This document shows, piece after piece, positions 6,778 through 6,898 of a stretch of DNA of 6,898 nucleotides. The stretch covers positions 1-6,898 of the forward strand of contig CAMNQO010000093.1 in NCBI GenBank assembly GCA_946549475.1, in the 5' to 3' direction. How positions within the stretch are numbered: the stretch's first letter is position 1; each line of letters starts with the position of its first letter. Source of the DNA: an uncultured Bacteroidales bacterium (GTDB lineage Bacteria > Bacteroidota > Bacteroidia > Bacteroidales > UBA932). The notes beneath the pieces were generated by a model. It made no database searches, had not been told where the DNA came from, and saw only the letters and a program-made list of their open reading frames with translations. The position numbers and the translations under genes are program-made.

Positions 6778-6898
6778 TCATACCCTTGCAGATTTTTTGG
6801 GCGTAGAAGGCGTCACTTTCGCCGGTTTTTTCCATACGGTCAGGGACAGGACCAGAATCACGATGCCGCCGAGGATGAAAGGGATGCTCAGCAACTGC
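6778..6898 (-). CDS. lgt: C-terminal tail of a membrane protein, probably prolipoprotein diacylglyceryl transferase (Lgt), start outside window
   Basis: The last 39 codons and a TGA stop are visible. The peptide begins QLLSIPFILGGIVILVLSL, a hydrophobic segment, and ends in a basic tail VWKKPAKVTPSTPKKSARV. The Q-(I/L)-L-S-(I/L)-P pattern entering the final membrane helix is characteristic of Lgt C-termini; E. coli Lgt has a comparable GQILSLP segment before its last helix. Lgt transfers diacylglycerol from phosphatidylglycerol to the lipobox cysteine of prolipoproteins at the inner membrane. The fit is good, but only a short tail can be read, so another multi-pass membrane protein cannot be excluded. 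It lies 38 bases upstream of the channel gene on the same strand, close enough for co-transcription. The downstream adaptor is itself a predicted lipoprotein and so a plausible substrate. Confidence 0.65.
   Translation of the reverse strand, partial: QLLSIPFILGGIVILVLSLTVWKKPAKVTPSTPKKSARV

Overview
The window reads as one leftward (minus-strand) block of six genes from a fairly GC-rich member of the Bacteroidota, most likely Bacteroidales. The assignment rests on three things. The gene set (outer-membrane channel, lipoprotein adaptor, RND permease, then a small PII-like protein) matches the order of the Porphyromonas gingivalis PG0538-PG0541 locus as I recall it. The small protein belongs to what I recognise as the PG0541 family. 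Start codons are mostly preceded by A-rich leaders rather than strong Shine-Dalgarno sequences. I cannot name the genus; codon use strongly favours G/C-ending codons, as in Alistipes-like lineages.

Layout in the direction of transcription (high to low coordinates). At 6898-6778 is the last 39 codons of a membrane protein, probably prolipoprotein diacylglyceryl transferase (Lgt). After a 38-base gap comes a TolC-type outer-membrane efflux protein (6739-5357). Nine bases later is a lipoprotein periplasmic adaptor (5347-4319), and 12 bases later a 1044-residue HAE1-type RND permease (4306-1172). Three bases later is a 97-residue PII-like protein (1168-875). Its stop codon overlaps (TGATG) the start of a long-chain polyprenyl diphosphate synthase (875-1), which runs off the left edge after 291 residues. 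No intergenic stretch exceeds 40 bases. I see no RNA gene, mobile element, CRISPR array or repeat family, and no regulator gene.

How the genes fit together: the channel, adaptor and permease form a complete tripartite proton-driven efflux pump. The adaptor carries a lipobox, so it would itself be a substrate of the upstream Lgt. The permease keeps the Asp-Asp/Lys proton-relay residues, and the adaptor keeps the hairpin-tip motif that docks adaptors on TolC-like channels. The PII-like protein sits where a cytosolic modulator of the pump would be expected, but its function is unknown. The prenyl synthase probably supplies the menaquinone side chain; why it is coupled to a pump operon is unclear.

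The least ordinary observations are the PII-like pump-associated protein with its histidine-rich loop, its start/stop coupling to prenyl synthesis, and the near-total avoidance of the codons TTA, CTA and TCA. That avoidance creates two enormous antisense open frames (about 3.3 kb and 2.4 kb) that should not be mistaken for genes.
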